This document shows positions 1 through 22,765 of a DNA stretch of 64,000 nt, piece by piece. The notes under the pieces were generated by a model. It did not search any database. It worked only from the letters and a program-made list of their open reading frames with translations, and was not told the DNA's origin. The stretch spans positions 622,501 through 686,500 of the forward strand of contig OY979720.1 in the NCBI GenBank assembly GCA_963855995.1, given 5' to 3'. A program made the translations under genes and the position numbers. Every line of letters starts with the position of its first letter. The stretch's first letter is position 1. This stretch comes from Muricea muricata (taxonomy: Eukaryota > Cnidaria > Anthozoa > Malacalcyonacea > Plexauridae).

Positions 1-4
1 CAGT

Positions 5-10
5 TTTATT
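5..10 (-). terminator. BRD8: BRD8 poly(A) signal
   Basis: AATAAA on the minus strand (TTTATT on plus), 37 nt past the BRD8 stop codon. Its place right after the inferred last exon supports that the gene ends inside this window. Confidence 0.65.
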
Positions 11-46
11 CAGCACCTACTTAAAAATTAATTCTTATGAGTTTGC

Positions 47-3000
47 TTAAATTTTGTTTAACATCCAACTGGGAAAGAGCTGGGTAGGTGCTACAACTGA
101 TGGACTGCTCTTGCCTTACCGTCAGTTTTGTGACCTCGTAACATTTTAGATTCTCGATCTGACTGTACCATCAGTTGCGTAGCAATATATGACTATAAAT
201 TAAGAAAACAATAAATAAATAAAACAGTGTGTAGTTGAAAACTACTGTGTTTAAATGCTTGGATAGCATTACCTGAATCTGTTCCATTACATCTTCTCTC
301 ATTTCTTCAGCCATGCGATATCTAGGGCAAGAGGAAAAAACCTGTAGAAACTTCATATGGTTAAAGATCATGTCACTTGCATGCAACCAAACTGTCAAAC
401 ATTGCCAAGCCAATCATTCTTATCTCAGTATCATTTCCAATTTTTACGTCAATAGCAGTGGAGTTATAATTTCTACTTTTCCTAGAAGGTGATAATTACT
501 TACACATCATGATCTGCACTGTTGTACATTAGAGCATTCTGAAACATTAACATCATATCCCGTTGGAAACCGTCGGTTTTACGGATCACCTATAAAATAT
601 AGTTTGGTAGAATTTGTTGTAGGAATAGCTGTCATGATCAAAAGGTACAAAAGAAAGGGGAAAGTGATTGTCAGGATAACTAATTGGTGAGCCACATGCA
701 ACACATACCCCACTTTCGATATTTTTCTTAATCGTAGATAAATCCATTGGCCTAAAGAGTAAAATATTACTACTTTATATTCATTGTTACAAAGACATCA
801 AGTCTGTCAAGGTATGACTTTTAGTTTAAAAACTATATTCCTGTTAACCAGATTACCTGTAGACGACATTATGATATCCAGGAGCTTCATCATCTGTTAC
901 AGGATGAAGAAAAACATTTGCATACCTGGAAATATGACATGAATATCAGAGAAGCATATACTTGGCAATTATAATCTCAGAAATGCCGATATTAATCTTT
1001 CAGTACACAAACCAAAGACTGAATAGTTGGGTATAGATCGGCTGTTCTGTTTGCTGATCGGCTAAGCAAACAGAATTCTCAAACATTTTTAAAACTCCGA
1101 TAAATTGGTAAGTGTTTGATTTTTTATACTATTTTAATATTTGTCTGTATTATATTTATACTTTAATTATTGTAGTCTTAAAAGTAATTATGTAATATGC
1201 ATGATGCCCCTCATGAAAATCATGTATGGTGATGAGAGAAGCATATTTAAATAAACTTTTACCATACCATGCTGGTTACATCTACGTGTTTTCAACATAT
1301 GCATTGAATTTAGAGCACGTGTCATGTATCACCTGTCTTACCCTTCCTGGATCAAATTTTTGTTTGAATCTAGTGGTTGGCATATTTAGAATGTGGTAGG
1401 TTCCAAAGCAGTCAAATTAATATTGTGATATTTGGTGCAAGATAACAGAGATAATATTACTTGAAAAAGTGTGGTACTAAAAAATGCAGTACTAAATGGT
1501 AATAATCATATATTTAGTATATTTATGCAATGCGTATTGGCAACTGCCATTAAGACAAACTACACTGACTTGTGATTTGCAGCAGCTCTCCACACAAGCA
1601 TGATGGATTTTTTCCAGTTCTTTTGTGCTTGCAAGGACTCCAAGTCATCACTACCACTGCAAAGGCAAAGACAATTATTAAAAATTAAAAACTAAAGCAG
1701 TTTGACCTTGTTTTCATGAGCACTGAATAACATAGAGTGAGACTACCTTGTTCTTAAAGCAACTGTCTTTTACATTCGCTGATATAGTAAGAACAAATCA
1801 GTAAGTGTATTGTATAGGCACAATATAAAGAATGAGGTACCCTATGTTTTAAAGTGCTCATCAGCCTATGATGGCTGGTAACGACACTCACCTTTGTGAT
1901 ACTTGTGATGCTGGACTGTCAGGAATGGATTCAGAACCAAAACTACTTTGAACACTGAGTTCAGCTTTATCTTCTCTTTTCAAATCATCTTCACACTTTT
2001 TGAATCTTTCTTCGTTATCATCTGCCTCCAGTTTTACATCCGATGATTTTAGAACCTTTTCAAAGACAAAGTTCGATGTCAACAAAACAATATATTTGTT
2101 CTACATCAGATAATCAAATACTGATAAACTATGCCAGGACTTCCTTTACAGTCTAATTCATTTGCTCAAGTTTAGCAGTTCCTCTGATCAATTCCTCAAA
2201 ATTTTGAAGAAGTTCCTCAAAATTTTCACAACTTCCTGTTAACTGACCAAACAGAATCCTATATCTTATTTGTGAGCATTCTCATTGGTCAATAAACAGG
2301 ATTTGTAAACATTTTAACAAACTTTTCGAAATTTCACGAATCAGAGGAACAGCTAAACTGGAGCAAATGAATTGGTCGAATATTTTCAGAACAATTCTAC
2401 TGCTGCGACTGTAAAGCAATGAACAGGAAAGCCAACTGTCAGGGAGTGTGGGGCTTTAAAATGACAGCCTGTGCACAGGCCTTATATGAGGGAGCATTGT
2501 TCTTGAGCACAGGCTACGACACCAGCATATTCTCAATATTTTAAACAATTGTATGTTAACCTCTTTCATACTTTCATCTCCTTCATCTTCTTCAATTTCC
2601 TGCAAACAAATATCATTACCTAAACCCCCGATTTTCATTACCAAACAGATACTAATCTAAACAGGGTAAAGTACCTCTATACCCAAATGAAAGTGCTTTT
2701 TGCACACTCTGAACTAGTAATAGTAATGGTGTTTTTTTATAGTAGTAGACAGTAGTAGTAATAGATGTCTTTTTAACTTTATATGGAACTGTATATACCT
2801 TTAATATGTATTTTTAATATTATTTAGCCCATGTAAGCTCACACGGTTTTTGTGTGGTGCTTAATAAACAATTATCAATGTTTTACAAATTTTCACATTT
2901 CCCTGTCATTCTGAACTGATGCTGAATACTCTCATTCTTCTGAAGAAAGGGCAGAAGAGAAAATAGCAAGGGCATATGGAACCTGGTGAAGACCAATAAC

Positions 3001-6000
3001 AGAAGTAACAAACCTTTGGGGGCTTTCTGGTTCTTGGACGACCTGAAAAGAAACAGACTTTAGTACTGACACAAAATGAAAAAGTACAGTTATTACTGCA
3101 AACCTTACCTGGTCGTCTTTTCTCGGGTTTTGGTTTCACATCATCACTAAGTGTTAATACTTTGGGAGGTACCACAGGCCGATCAGCAAATTCTTTGTCA
3201 AAATGCTCCTCGACTGGTGCTTCCTAATCATTAAGCAACATATTACTTCATCGTGAATAAATATTTTAACTGGATTGTTTTGAAGTGGCTACCAAACTAC
3301 TGCTGAACACACATTGATTTCCTGAGAACAAGATTTACTACAAGCCCTTTCTCTTGCACCAATTGCATTCAACCACACACCTCATGTGTTTGCTATATCA
3401 TTTCATTACATAAACAATTTAAAGAAATATTTCAGCATTACCTTCTTCTCTGACAGAATCTCTGAAAACAATTCTTCCTAAAAAATAGAGCAATCTGAAT
3501 AAATTTCAATTAAGCCATAAACATCATCTTTGCCAGAGAATAATGCAGAAAGCATGTTATGGCTTAAAAAACTATAATATTAGAAGTGACACAATTTGTA
3601 CTTACAGTATTGCTAATTTCTGATGGCTTTCGACTCCTGCATGCTGAATCTGAATCAATTCAACAATGTGGATTTTAAACATGAAAAATTTTCCAAAAAA
3701 ACCTTGCTTTAAATATAGAATTTTACCTGGAGAAGTGTTTTGTCCAAGCCATGCTTCATCAGGTTTCTGTGTTGGTGGAGTTCTTTTAGTCTAAAATTTC
3801 AACAAAACATCATAGTTAAAGATAAATCAATTTCAAATAATTGAATTTAGCACAAGTGACGATAAAAAATGCAGAAGTAACAGACTTAAATCTAATATTT
3901 AGCAAGTGCATTACAAAATCTATTACCTGAGGTGTTTCAATAGAGTTGGAAACTTTACCATTTATTGATGGATTTGTTTTAAGAAGTTTAGATAAAGTTG
4001 GTGCAACTTCAGCTGCTGATGGTGTGGGTATTCTTGACTTTTGGACATCACCAGACACATTACTTCCATCTATAAAAAAACATCACACAAGTTTCAAACA
4101 CACAGTACTCTTCATGGATCATCAACGCAACACATTATGTGACTTTCCTTTAATAGTTTAAATGAAGGCATAGACCCCTGGCACCAGGGATACTGTTTTT
4201 CATTCATTGATTAAAATTTCAAATTGTTTGGATTAAACAAGCTTTACCTAAAAAAGGAAGCGAAGATTCTGGCATTTGTTGTTGTGTTTTCTCATTTCTC
4301 TCTTGATCTGGGAAAGATCCCTATAAAAAGAAAGATAATTTTGTCACTCAGATGACCACTATGCTAAAATTCAACCATAAAAGCCACAGATACCTGGTTC
4401 ATTGTCTCTGCAACATGTTTGATTTCATTGACAGGTGCAGTTAATAGTGTAGATAATAGTCCAGATGATGTTGCAGCACTCAATGCAACTGAACCACGCA
4501 TACCATTATCAACAATTGCTTCATGGACAGGAAGTGATTCCTTTAAATTTGGACTCACTTTATTTTTAGACTTGAAGAAAGAAACACAAGATGACAACAC
4601 TCTCTGATTAAATGGCCATGCTGTATAAACATGGATATATTGGATAAAGATAAGTAAAAAGAAAAATATTCCCTACCTTTTTATCAACAGAAACATCTAC
4701 ATCCATGACAGTAACTTCTTTATTCACCATATTATGTCCAGGTTGTACAAGTTGTGCAAGATGACCTTTATCAGGAATGCTGGGAAAACTGGGTTGAACT
4801 GCTGATGTTATGAGTTGCTGCTATATAAAAAGTTATTACCAGTAAGTTATTTTTTACTTAAAACATGATCAACCATCATTGAACCACAATTCATCCCGTG
4901 GTGCACACCCTGCTTATTTTTATACCAGTCAAATGTCAATACATGACAATATCCAGCAAGATATTTACCTGTTGTTGATGAATTATCATTTCTTGCTGAC
5001 CATTGGAACGAAAAAACTGTTGTGGGGGAGGGGTGTGGTCCTGCAATGGAGGCGTGTCTGCTGACAGGAGAGTGTTATGTGGTTCTATATGTGGTGGAAG
5101 TTGTTGTTGCTGCTTAAATTGCTGTTGATGCATCTGTAGTTGTTGCTGCAATTGCTGTTGTTTTTGCAATTGCTGTAGTTGTTGATGCTTCTGAAGTTGC
5201 TCTAAAGCATTAAATTGTTGTTTATATTGTTGCTGTTGTTGTTGGCTTTGAGATGAGCTGTGTCCATGACGAGCTTGTTGTTGCTGTTGGTACTTCTGAA
5301 ATCTAGAAACATAAGATAACACTAGACTATCAACAATTCTTACTTGTAATGAAGAAAACATTCTAAATGCACCCGCAGACAATACCAAAAGTGCAACTTA
5401 ATATTAATCCTGTTATTCAACTTATGGATCTAACCTTTCTGTAGGTTTAGGAATTCGAAGATTTTTCATCTTTTGTGGTGAAGGAGATACTGGACTTTTT
5501 AGTGGCTGCTGTACACTGCTGACTACAGTAAAGAATTTAAAACCAAATCATCACAACATTTAGTAACATATTATTCCATATACTACAATAAGAAACACTA
5601 GAGTCTCACAAGAGATGCATACAGACAATCAATAAAATTTTGAAACTACCATGATGTCCCTAAGGATCAGTGGCTTGTGCAAGATTATTAATCAAGCAGG
5701 AATGTCATGTTCCTTAGACTTTAAAGGAAGGTTACATTGGTCTACAATGTGTTAGCAAAGTGTAAGGAATATACACCACCTGTTACAGTGGTGCAAATTT
5801 AAAATATACATGTACAGTACCTGTAGGTGATGATGGTGGTGCAACAGGCTGTGGATACTGTGGAGGTTTCATTGTGTCTCTTTGCTGTGCAGCACTATAA
5901 CCTGATGGTGGTTCCATCTGTGGCTTGGGCCTACTGAATAGATAACCAACATTAGAGAAAAAAAAACAACATGGCAACACACAAGTGAAGTATTACATTC

Positions 6001-8212
6001 ATTTCTATTAACTAATTGACATACAATGCATACCAGTGTGACCTGCCTATTTTTTGACTTGTCTTACACTAGTACACATATTTTAATTAGCTACAGAAGT
6101 GTTGATCTTACTTTTGCAAACTTTCTAATATCATGGGCAATCGATCATCACATTTCCCACTTAAGATCATCTCAATCTCAGATTTTAACTTCCTACAAAA
6201 CAAAATGTAAGTGTGCAAAAAATGCAAATCTAAATTATACAAGTTTCGATTGAAAACTTCCTACTCAATAACATACCTGTACTTCATTTGATCAGCTTTG
6301 ATCAGTTTTTTCAATTCATCAACTCTTTCAAATGTCAGCATTCTCACAATTTGTTCTCCTGGAGTTTCTAGATTAGGATAAAGGTTGATAACAGTACTGT
6401 AGTTCCATATGCTTGAACATCGTCAAAAAGACAACTGCAGTAGACAACATTGAATCTCAAACAACAAATAAACATTCTACCTGTGCCTCCAGCTTCGTTA
6501 GTCCGTTTTCGTCTAATAAAAAACAAATGTTAACAATTTTGCACATTATAAATGAGCAAACACTTTATCTCATGTGACATTTTATCTCAAGAGTATCAAG
6601 TTGACTTACTTTGGTGTTGCCACTTTCTCTAACATTTCTGAATACTGAGCAGCACAGCTCTAAGATCAAATGAAAGCAAAATATCTTAAATACCATGCCA
6701 TGGTACGGTACCTAATGGCCATAAAGCACTTTATTTATTTGTAAAATTTATATATTTAACCTGATTAACCAACTGTCTCATTCAGCCTTTTGTTCCTTAT
6801 AGATAGTTGTGCATATTTCTTTGTTTTAATATTTTCGTTTTGTAATGGTGCTGAATAAATTGTTATTATTAATTCACCGTAGCAAAAAAGATGACGACAT
6901 GTCAATTTTAACAGAATGTATTGCGAGTATCAAGTAAAAACACCTGGGAAAAAATGACAAGAAGCAAAGCTAATGGACTGAAATTTTAACACAAGTGTGA
7001 AAATAACCTATTGTTTTCTGTCTGTTCTTCAAAAGACGTTAATTTGGCTTTTTAAACAATTTCGGACCACAATGCATTCTGGTAAAATCGACATCCGCCA
7101 TCTTTTCTGCCACGGTGAATTAACATTATTATTATTTGCATGCATATGGGAATTGGTTTAAGTGGTGCACGGTTGTCTAAATAATACTTTTTAAAAGACA
7201 AAAACAGCACCATTTAGCAGCCATCTACCAAAGCTACGATTACAAAAAGATATGGAATAAAATGGAATAAAAACAGACTTTTCTAGGCTGTTGTGAGAAA
7301 AAATTGTGAAAAAATGTCTGCAGATATTTGTTGACATCCCTAAGACTGACTACAATATCAGCATTTAAGAAATAAATAACGCCATTCTTACTTTTTGAGA
7401 AAAGAAGTCAGGAGGGTGTGGTTTAACACCAACTCCCGACTCAGCAATGGGTTTGACTGTTCTACTCACAGAGACCCTTCAAAAAAAGAAACATATTCAA
7501 GAAATATATTTAATGACAGCACCATACTACCATGTGTATCTGGATATCCCCAAAAACATTTTTTACCCCACTCTAGAGATATTTAGCAACTGTAAAAAAT
7601 TTTGCAACCCCTGCAAAACTTTGCAAGTAAGTAGTATTATTAGCTATTGACCTATTGACTGAAATTAAAATAGAATGTCAATCCCACCTCCAACATCAGG
7701 GGGGGATGCAATTTGCGACTTCTACCTCCATGTCCCCCCCCAATACATACAGTACACCATCAAAACATAAAAAAAAATCACCCAGAATGCTAACTTTGTG
7801 TGGCGCGAAATTACTGAATACACAAGATCATCTAATGATACGAAATTTCGACCGCAATGCATTGCTGGGAAAATATACCTTCACGATCTTTTCCCTATTA
7901 AATCGTTTATTCGGGTGTAGGAAGTACATTAGCATATATTAATAGACACTTCACGACTTAATGCACTAAAATAACATCATATATATTATTATAAACAGCA
8001 GCTTTACCAATTTTGATCGCCACTGCGCAGCACAGAAGAGGCCAAAATTAACTTCTCTCGTACACTCCATTCGTCTTGACCCCCAACTGATGGTGACTTC
8101 ATTTCTACAGTTAACAAACAATACGTTTTGAATGAGATAAAATAGCAATTTAAATAAAAATAATCACTAAGTGAAAGAAAATGCTCTTACTTCGCGCCAT
8201 GTTGGCGGCCAT
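47..8212 (-). CDS. BRD8: Bromodomain-containing protein 8 (NuA4/TIP60 subunit), complete, many exons
   Basis: Subunit of the nuclear NuA4/TIP60 acetyltransferase complex; its bromodomain reads acetylated lysine. The coding span is split into many small exons. The first (8188-8212) starts at ATG 8212 in good context; an in-frame ATG follows four codons on. Exon 2 gives the SANT-like start EWSVREKLILASSVLRSGDQ, followed by PHPPDFFSQK, SCAAQYSEMLEKVATPKRKR, a charged helix with VRMLTFERVDELKKLIK, a Q-rich exon (about 4975-5303), the family motif APTLSKLLKT (about 3990), an AT-hook-like GRPRTRKPPK (about 3020) and acidic linkers. The bromodomain lies in exons 1570-1656, 857-925, 709-751, 504-589 and 273-321, with LVWRAAANHKYANVF, PGYHNVVYRPMDLSTIKK and the acetyl-lysine-binding Asn in NALMYNSADHDVY. 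Last exons 120-162 and 47-90 end at TAA 47-49. All joins named have GT-AG ends and keep frame. Upstream middle exons are approximate. Divergent from UBTD. Confidence 0.9.
2144..2416. mobile_element. MITE-like inverted-repeat element in a BRD8 intron
   Basis: A 273 bp block begins CTTTACAGTC and ends GACTGTAAAG. Just inside, about 35 bp of inverted repeat are shared, including CATTTGCTCMAGTTTAGC and GTTCCTCTGAT. The left arm also carries a short tandem duplication of TTCCTCAAAATTTT. No convincing target-site duplication was found, so the class is open. Non-autonomous, no coding capacity. Confidence 0.6.
4975..5303 (-). repeat. BRD8: Glutamine-rich exon of BRD8
   Basis: About 110 residues with over half glutamine, coded by mixed CAA/CAG interspersed with Leu, His and Lys. 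It lies between the N-terminal charged helix and the TLSKLLKT motif. The mixed codons argue for a stable low-complexity domain rather than a recent pure CAG expansion. Part of the BRD8 frame. Confidence 0.75.
6869..7123. mobile_element. MITE with about 55 bp terminal inverted repeats
   Basis: 255 bp in a BRD8 intron. The ends are TTAATTCACCGTAGCAAAAA and, read from the other side, TTAATTCACCGTGGCAGAAA; pairing continues inward through AGATGRCGRMATGTC and CAGAATGYATTG. TTAA at both outer edges could be a TTAA target duplication (piggyBac-like) or part of the repeat. No coding capacity. Confidence 0.8.
7843..7905. repeat. Diverged partial copy of the 6869-7123 MITE end
   Basis: The stretch around CGCAATGCATTGCTGGGAAA followed by CACGATCTTTTCC matches the right arm of the MITE 0.8 kb away (CACAATGCATTCTGGTAAAA, then CGCCATCTTTTCTG), at roughly three in four positions by eye. 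Likely an old, decayed relative in the same intron. Confidence 0.4.
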
Positions 8213-8743
8213 TTATCTTGATCTGCGCATGGTCAGTGATGCGTTTAATTAAAGTGGCTTTCTTTAGGTTCGTGTAAATTCAGAGAAAAACTACCGGAAA
8301 ATCACAAAAAAGAGACATGTCAGAGTAGAAAATCAGCGGTACAAATCCAAAAAGCACAAAAAAACTCCGTACAACAAACAAACAACACAACATTAGTTAG
8401 GATCATTTGTATGCAATAATCTGGTTGAGTGTTCCAACCTGATACATATGCCTGATATCACTATGTCACAAGAAATTTATAAATTATAAAAAAATATAAA
8501 ATATATTATATACACGTGGAGCTACATTTGTAAAAATTTTTTAGTATTCAACAATAAATTTCACAAAAAATCTTGGTAGAAAATTAAACAGCAAGTGTGT
8601 GAGCATAATTTATGTTGGATTTCCGCTGATAGACAAGTGACGTCACTAGTTTCCTTCGCTGCCAAGAAAGGTGTTTTGATAGAGTATCTTGAAAGTTTGG
8701 CTTGAAAACTCGAAAATAATGAATTAACTCCTAAAAAATCGTC
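8213..8743. promoter_or_regulatory. Divergent BRD8/UBTD promoter region with a CRE
   Basis: Only 531 bp separate the two start codons, which point away from each other. A perfect palindromic TGACGTCA (CREB/ATF site) lies at 8638-8645, about 100 bp before the UBTD ATG. No TATA box in an obvious position was seen. The 5' UTRs must lie here; exact starts are not visible. Confidence 0.6.
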
Positions 8744-9980
8744 ATGGGAGGGTGTATGGGCACTAGCAGAGAGCCCAGTGTTAATGTAGGGTCTGGGGAT
8801 CCCCTTAGTACTTCGACAGGAGGTAAAAAGTTATTTTATTTTTGCCAATATCTGTTGGAGGTAGCTATAAATATATGTGGGCGATATCACAACTTCTAAT
8901 TTTGCTTTGAACATCGTTAAATTTTAGTGTAAGCTTGCAAATTTTGGAAATATAATTTTCTTTTGTAGTTGCTATTGGTCGAAATCAACCGTTGAGCCGC
9001 GAGAAACAGGAATGGAGTACTGAGGTACCAATGACAGAAACACAACTTCGCAGTAAACGAGATGAGTTTTGGGAGACTGCTCCAGCATTCGAAGGAAGAA
9101 AAGAAATATGGGATGCTTTAAAAGCTGCATCTGAACAAGAGGATATCAGCATGGCACAGGCGATTGTTGATAGCGCAAATATATCGCTTCCAACGGGTAC
9201 AGTTTGAACTCATTTTCGCTCAATATTAACTTCGGCACTTCGTATATAGCGGACACAAGTGATAGTTTGTCTATAAATTAAATGTGTTCTCTAAAAAGGT
9301 TTAGTTTATTACAAATTTATGAAGTGCCATAGAAACTAGTTAGGTAAATATAATAATGGGCGAGTCTCCCAAGGCATATTAAGTCTCATAAGCTCACATT
9401 CTAATATCGTTTCCTGTAAATTTCTGATGGGAAGTTGGAAAACTGATATATATATCAAGATATTACATTTTAAGGCTGTCAGTGAAAATGTGATATCCCT
9501 ACTTAATGAATACTTCTTTGCCCAGGGACTCAGCAGGATAAAAGACTAATTTAAATGACCACTAATCTATTCCTAACATTTCTAACTATAGGTTCATTAA
9601 CAGAAGCGTATGATGAATTAGGTAACAATTACAAAGTGCCATTATTTTGCATCAACAAACCTGAGAATTTGATAAAAAAGGAGGACATTAGAGAAACTAC
9701 GGTTAATGACAATGAAGACGAAGAAAAAGATGTACCAACGGGTGAAGCATATCCTGTGAAATTTCGACTTTCAACTGGCAAAGAAACAAAGCTTCAAGTT
9801 TACCCTTCAGACACTGTTCATAAACTAAAAAGAATTATAAACAAACGTGAAGGAATTGCCATAGCTCGGCAGCGATGGTTTTACAGTGGCAGACTGCTCA
9901 CTGACAAAATGACTGTTCAAGATGCAGACATAAAGAAAAGCTATGTTGTACAAATAATTGTTTCTGAAGACAGAAGTTAA
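8744..9980 (+). CDS. UBTD: Ubiquitin domain-containing protein (UBTD1/2 family), three exons
   Basis: Adaptor of ubiquitin signalling; vertebrate UBTD1/2 work with ubiquitin-conjugating enzymes and regulate p53 and YAP turnover. Exons 8744-8822, 8969-9196 and 9592-9980 join in frame (phases 1 and 1). The protein starts [10 protein letters not shown], a consensus N-myristoylation glycine followed by a cysteine that could be palmitoylated, as in MGNCVG of UBTD1. The N-terminal family domain is clear: [34 protein letters not shown], then [15 protein letters not shown] across the exon 2/3 join. The C-terminal ubiquitin-like fold runs from [12 protein letters not shown] to VVQIIV, with [11 protein letters not shown]. 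About 231 residues, normal for the family. Serves as the single invertebrate form; I did not split UBTD1 from UBTD2. Confidence 0.94.
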
Positions 9981-11128
9981 AAGCCTAAGTGAAATATGTC
10001 AACTGCAACATTAAAATTGAGATTAAACTAGAAGGATGAACAAATTTTGAGCCAAACATAGTTTTAGCTTTGCAAGCAAATATGACAAGCAACCTTACTT
10101 TGTTTATAGCAACTGCTTGTATCATAATTATTATTTACTTTCAAATTGTGTTCAAAAACATTGAAGTTAGTTTATAATTGCAACCCACTTATTTACTTCT
10201 CAAGACATATTGGTGACTTGATTACGTGGCCACTGATCATACATGAACATATTTTCTAATTGGTTATCTAGAATTATGCCTGAAATGGAATTTTCATAGT
10301 TTCTTTTATTAACCAATCAGGAAGCTTGTTCAATGGGTACGATCCCTGCCTTGGGTGGCATATAATTTTGCGTTGAAGTTTTGATGTGTAAAGCATTATT
10401 CACAAATTTTGTAAAATAAAAATAGATAAAAGTATACTTGCCTAACAATGTAGCTAATACGTGTATACAAATGTCTTTGAATCATTTTATTTGCAAATTT
10501 GAAAATTGCTTACATTTAGGCAGTGCTATAAAATAGTTTGATGGAATAACCAGGATTAAAATTTGACCACCTACTATGGTGTAAGAGCAAACAAGAATTC
10601 AGGATTTCTTGTAGTAAATCCAATGTTATATGTTAAGAATATATCTCACTCAACAATGCTGGTGAATATTCAGTGATTAGTGACCGTTGTGATCAGATTC
10701 TTCCAAAGATTAGCAACCCATGAAAACTTGATTAATTCAGCAACTTTGTTGGGTGAGTAAGAAATCATGCATTATCACAGGAATTTGCACAAACAAATTC
10801 CTTTGGTAGTACGTAATTAATACTTACATACCTTCTGGACAGAAAGTTTTGAGTTCTAACTTATTGTGAATCACATTAGAACAAAATAATTTTTTGTGCA
10901 TGATTCTTTTGCAATACAACATCATAATTTAGATGACAATCTAGTGTTGTTTACTCAAGACTATTGCAGTAAACTACACTGTGAATACCTGATGGTTGCA
11001 ATGACCTTCTAGTCACAACAGCTGAAATGTACCTTGATTTGGGGGGGGGGGGGGTAGTGTAGAACACATATATGCTATTGTTCACAGAGCAATAGAAATT
11101 ATTTCATTATTTGTTGGTTCATTAAAAA
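9981..11128. other. UBTD/SLK convergent 3' flank
   Basis: Both flanking genes end here. A candidate UBTD poly(A) signal AATAAA lies at 10415-10420. A run of 14 or so G at 11041-11054 is the only simple repeat. No further coding region or structured RNA was recognised. Confidence 0.5.
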
Positions 11129-19099
<7,971 letters not shown>

Positions 19100-19815
19100 A
19101 TTTCAAATCGCTTCAAGTCCCCACACTCAGCTTGAAGCCGGCTTCGTGTTCTCTTAGAATTTTTCGCTCAGCTGTTTCGAGGATTTATAACTCCTTCTCT
19201 TTTTTGAAGTCAAATATGTCCTTTTACTATTTCCTATCTTTTCGGCGTCATTCTTCATCCATTTGAGAAAAAATCAAAGAAATATTTACGTTGTGAAACA
19301 CAACATCTAAAAAAGGCCATATTTTCCTGGTATTCAATTTCCATCAACCCGCAATCAGGCGGAACCGAAAACCTCATGACGTCATCATAGTAGTCAAACC
19401 AGTGAGTCAAACACTGACTTCTACACGTGCTGGAGTAATAATTAGAAAAGTGAGACTACAGCTGACTTACGTTATAATGGCTGCAAAAAGGTCTAGATTA
19501 ATTAATATCTTTTAATTCTTCAATTTCTATCCTCTTTAACTGGCTTTACTTTTTGTGCTATATATTATATCAAGATTAAGCTCACTTGAGTCCAGGTCAG
19601 TGAACTTTGTTCCAGAATCCAGATAAGATCCAGGTAGATACATTCCCTACCTTATTTTCAATGGTAAACTTTAAAACATATATGATGCCAAGACTACAAA
19701 AATTAAAAATCCACTAGGTAATTTTAATATTCACATCTGAGTTTATACAATTTCATGAACAACATGCAGTAAATAATTTGCACACATTACAATCTAGGCA
19801 AGATTTAAACTCTAA
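19100..19815. other. SLK upstream region and TPI 3' flank
   Basis: Both genes run leftward, so this holds the SLK promoter and 5' UTR and the TPI 3' UTR. A candidate ATTAAA poly(A) signal for TPI is at 19723-19728 (minus strand). No other feature seen. Confidence 0.4.
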
Positions 19816-21945
<2,130 letters not shown>

Positions 21946-22765
21946 AATTTTACTTTCTATGCTTCCAGTTGAGTTGAGTTGAACAGCTATCTTGTCTGAC
22001 CTAGCGCTAAATGACATACGCCAGAATCATATCAAATGAGAATATATGGTGAAGAAATATTTTGTAATGAACATTTGTACAATACCAACATATAAAAGTA
22101 TTTTACAAGACTCTACATAGTTTCAAAATATAAAAAAAATTTAATATTTTCCAGACTTAGCCCAGGTATTCTACTTTCCGCTGATGTTATTTTACGTTAA
22201 GGGCAATTCCATCAATGGCTACAATCTCGTGTTTATTTTTGCGATCACAGAGCCCAATACTTTCTCTTAATTCTTTTCTAGTTCCACATTATCGCAATCT
22301 TACAATAACTTCTGTAGGTAGGTGAACACTTAATTGGAATAAATTCATGTTCAAAATTGCTCCAAATTTATTGATAGAAATGTATGTGTAATATTCTTTG
22401 ATCTGTAGAATGTGCAAAATATCATCATGTAAAAAAGAAGAAAAAATTAAAAGAAGAGAGGCGATCTAGACTAGAAGCCCGTTTGGAGGTAATATTTCCT
22501 CTCTCTTGATATCTTAGATACACTAGTCAATTAATCCCCCCCCCCCCCCCCCAACTCCAGGCCATATGCCATTGTGGAAAGCTGGTTTCCTCAGCTGCAG
22601 CACATCTCCCGCAGCTTTCCGAGCTTCATACCAACACAACCGCATAGCCACGCCCTCATTTAATTTTCTGCCGCACAGGTTTCCGCCGGTTCTTTGGTTA
22701 CCACTACGACAATAGAATACTTGCAGAATGTTTTATAAGCATTGTAGCATATTTTGAGGGACGCC
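21946..22765. promoter_or_regulatory. Divergent TPI/MRPS18C promoter interval
   Basis: 820 bp between two start codons pointing apart. It includes a run of about 16 C at 22538-22553. No TATA box or known site was placed with confidence. An additional non-coding first exon for MRPS18C cannot be ruled out. Confidence 0.45.

Noticed and set aside
7655-7942. 95-codon plus-strand frame
   Set aside because: Falls in a BRD8 intron over G-runs and a decayed repeat.
21946-22017. Upstream in-frame ATG adding 24 residues to TPI
   Set aside because: The extension has no match to TPI proteins; the downstream ATG aligns with the family start.
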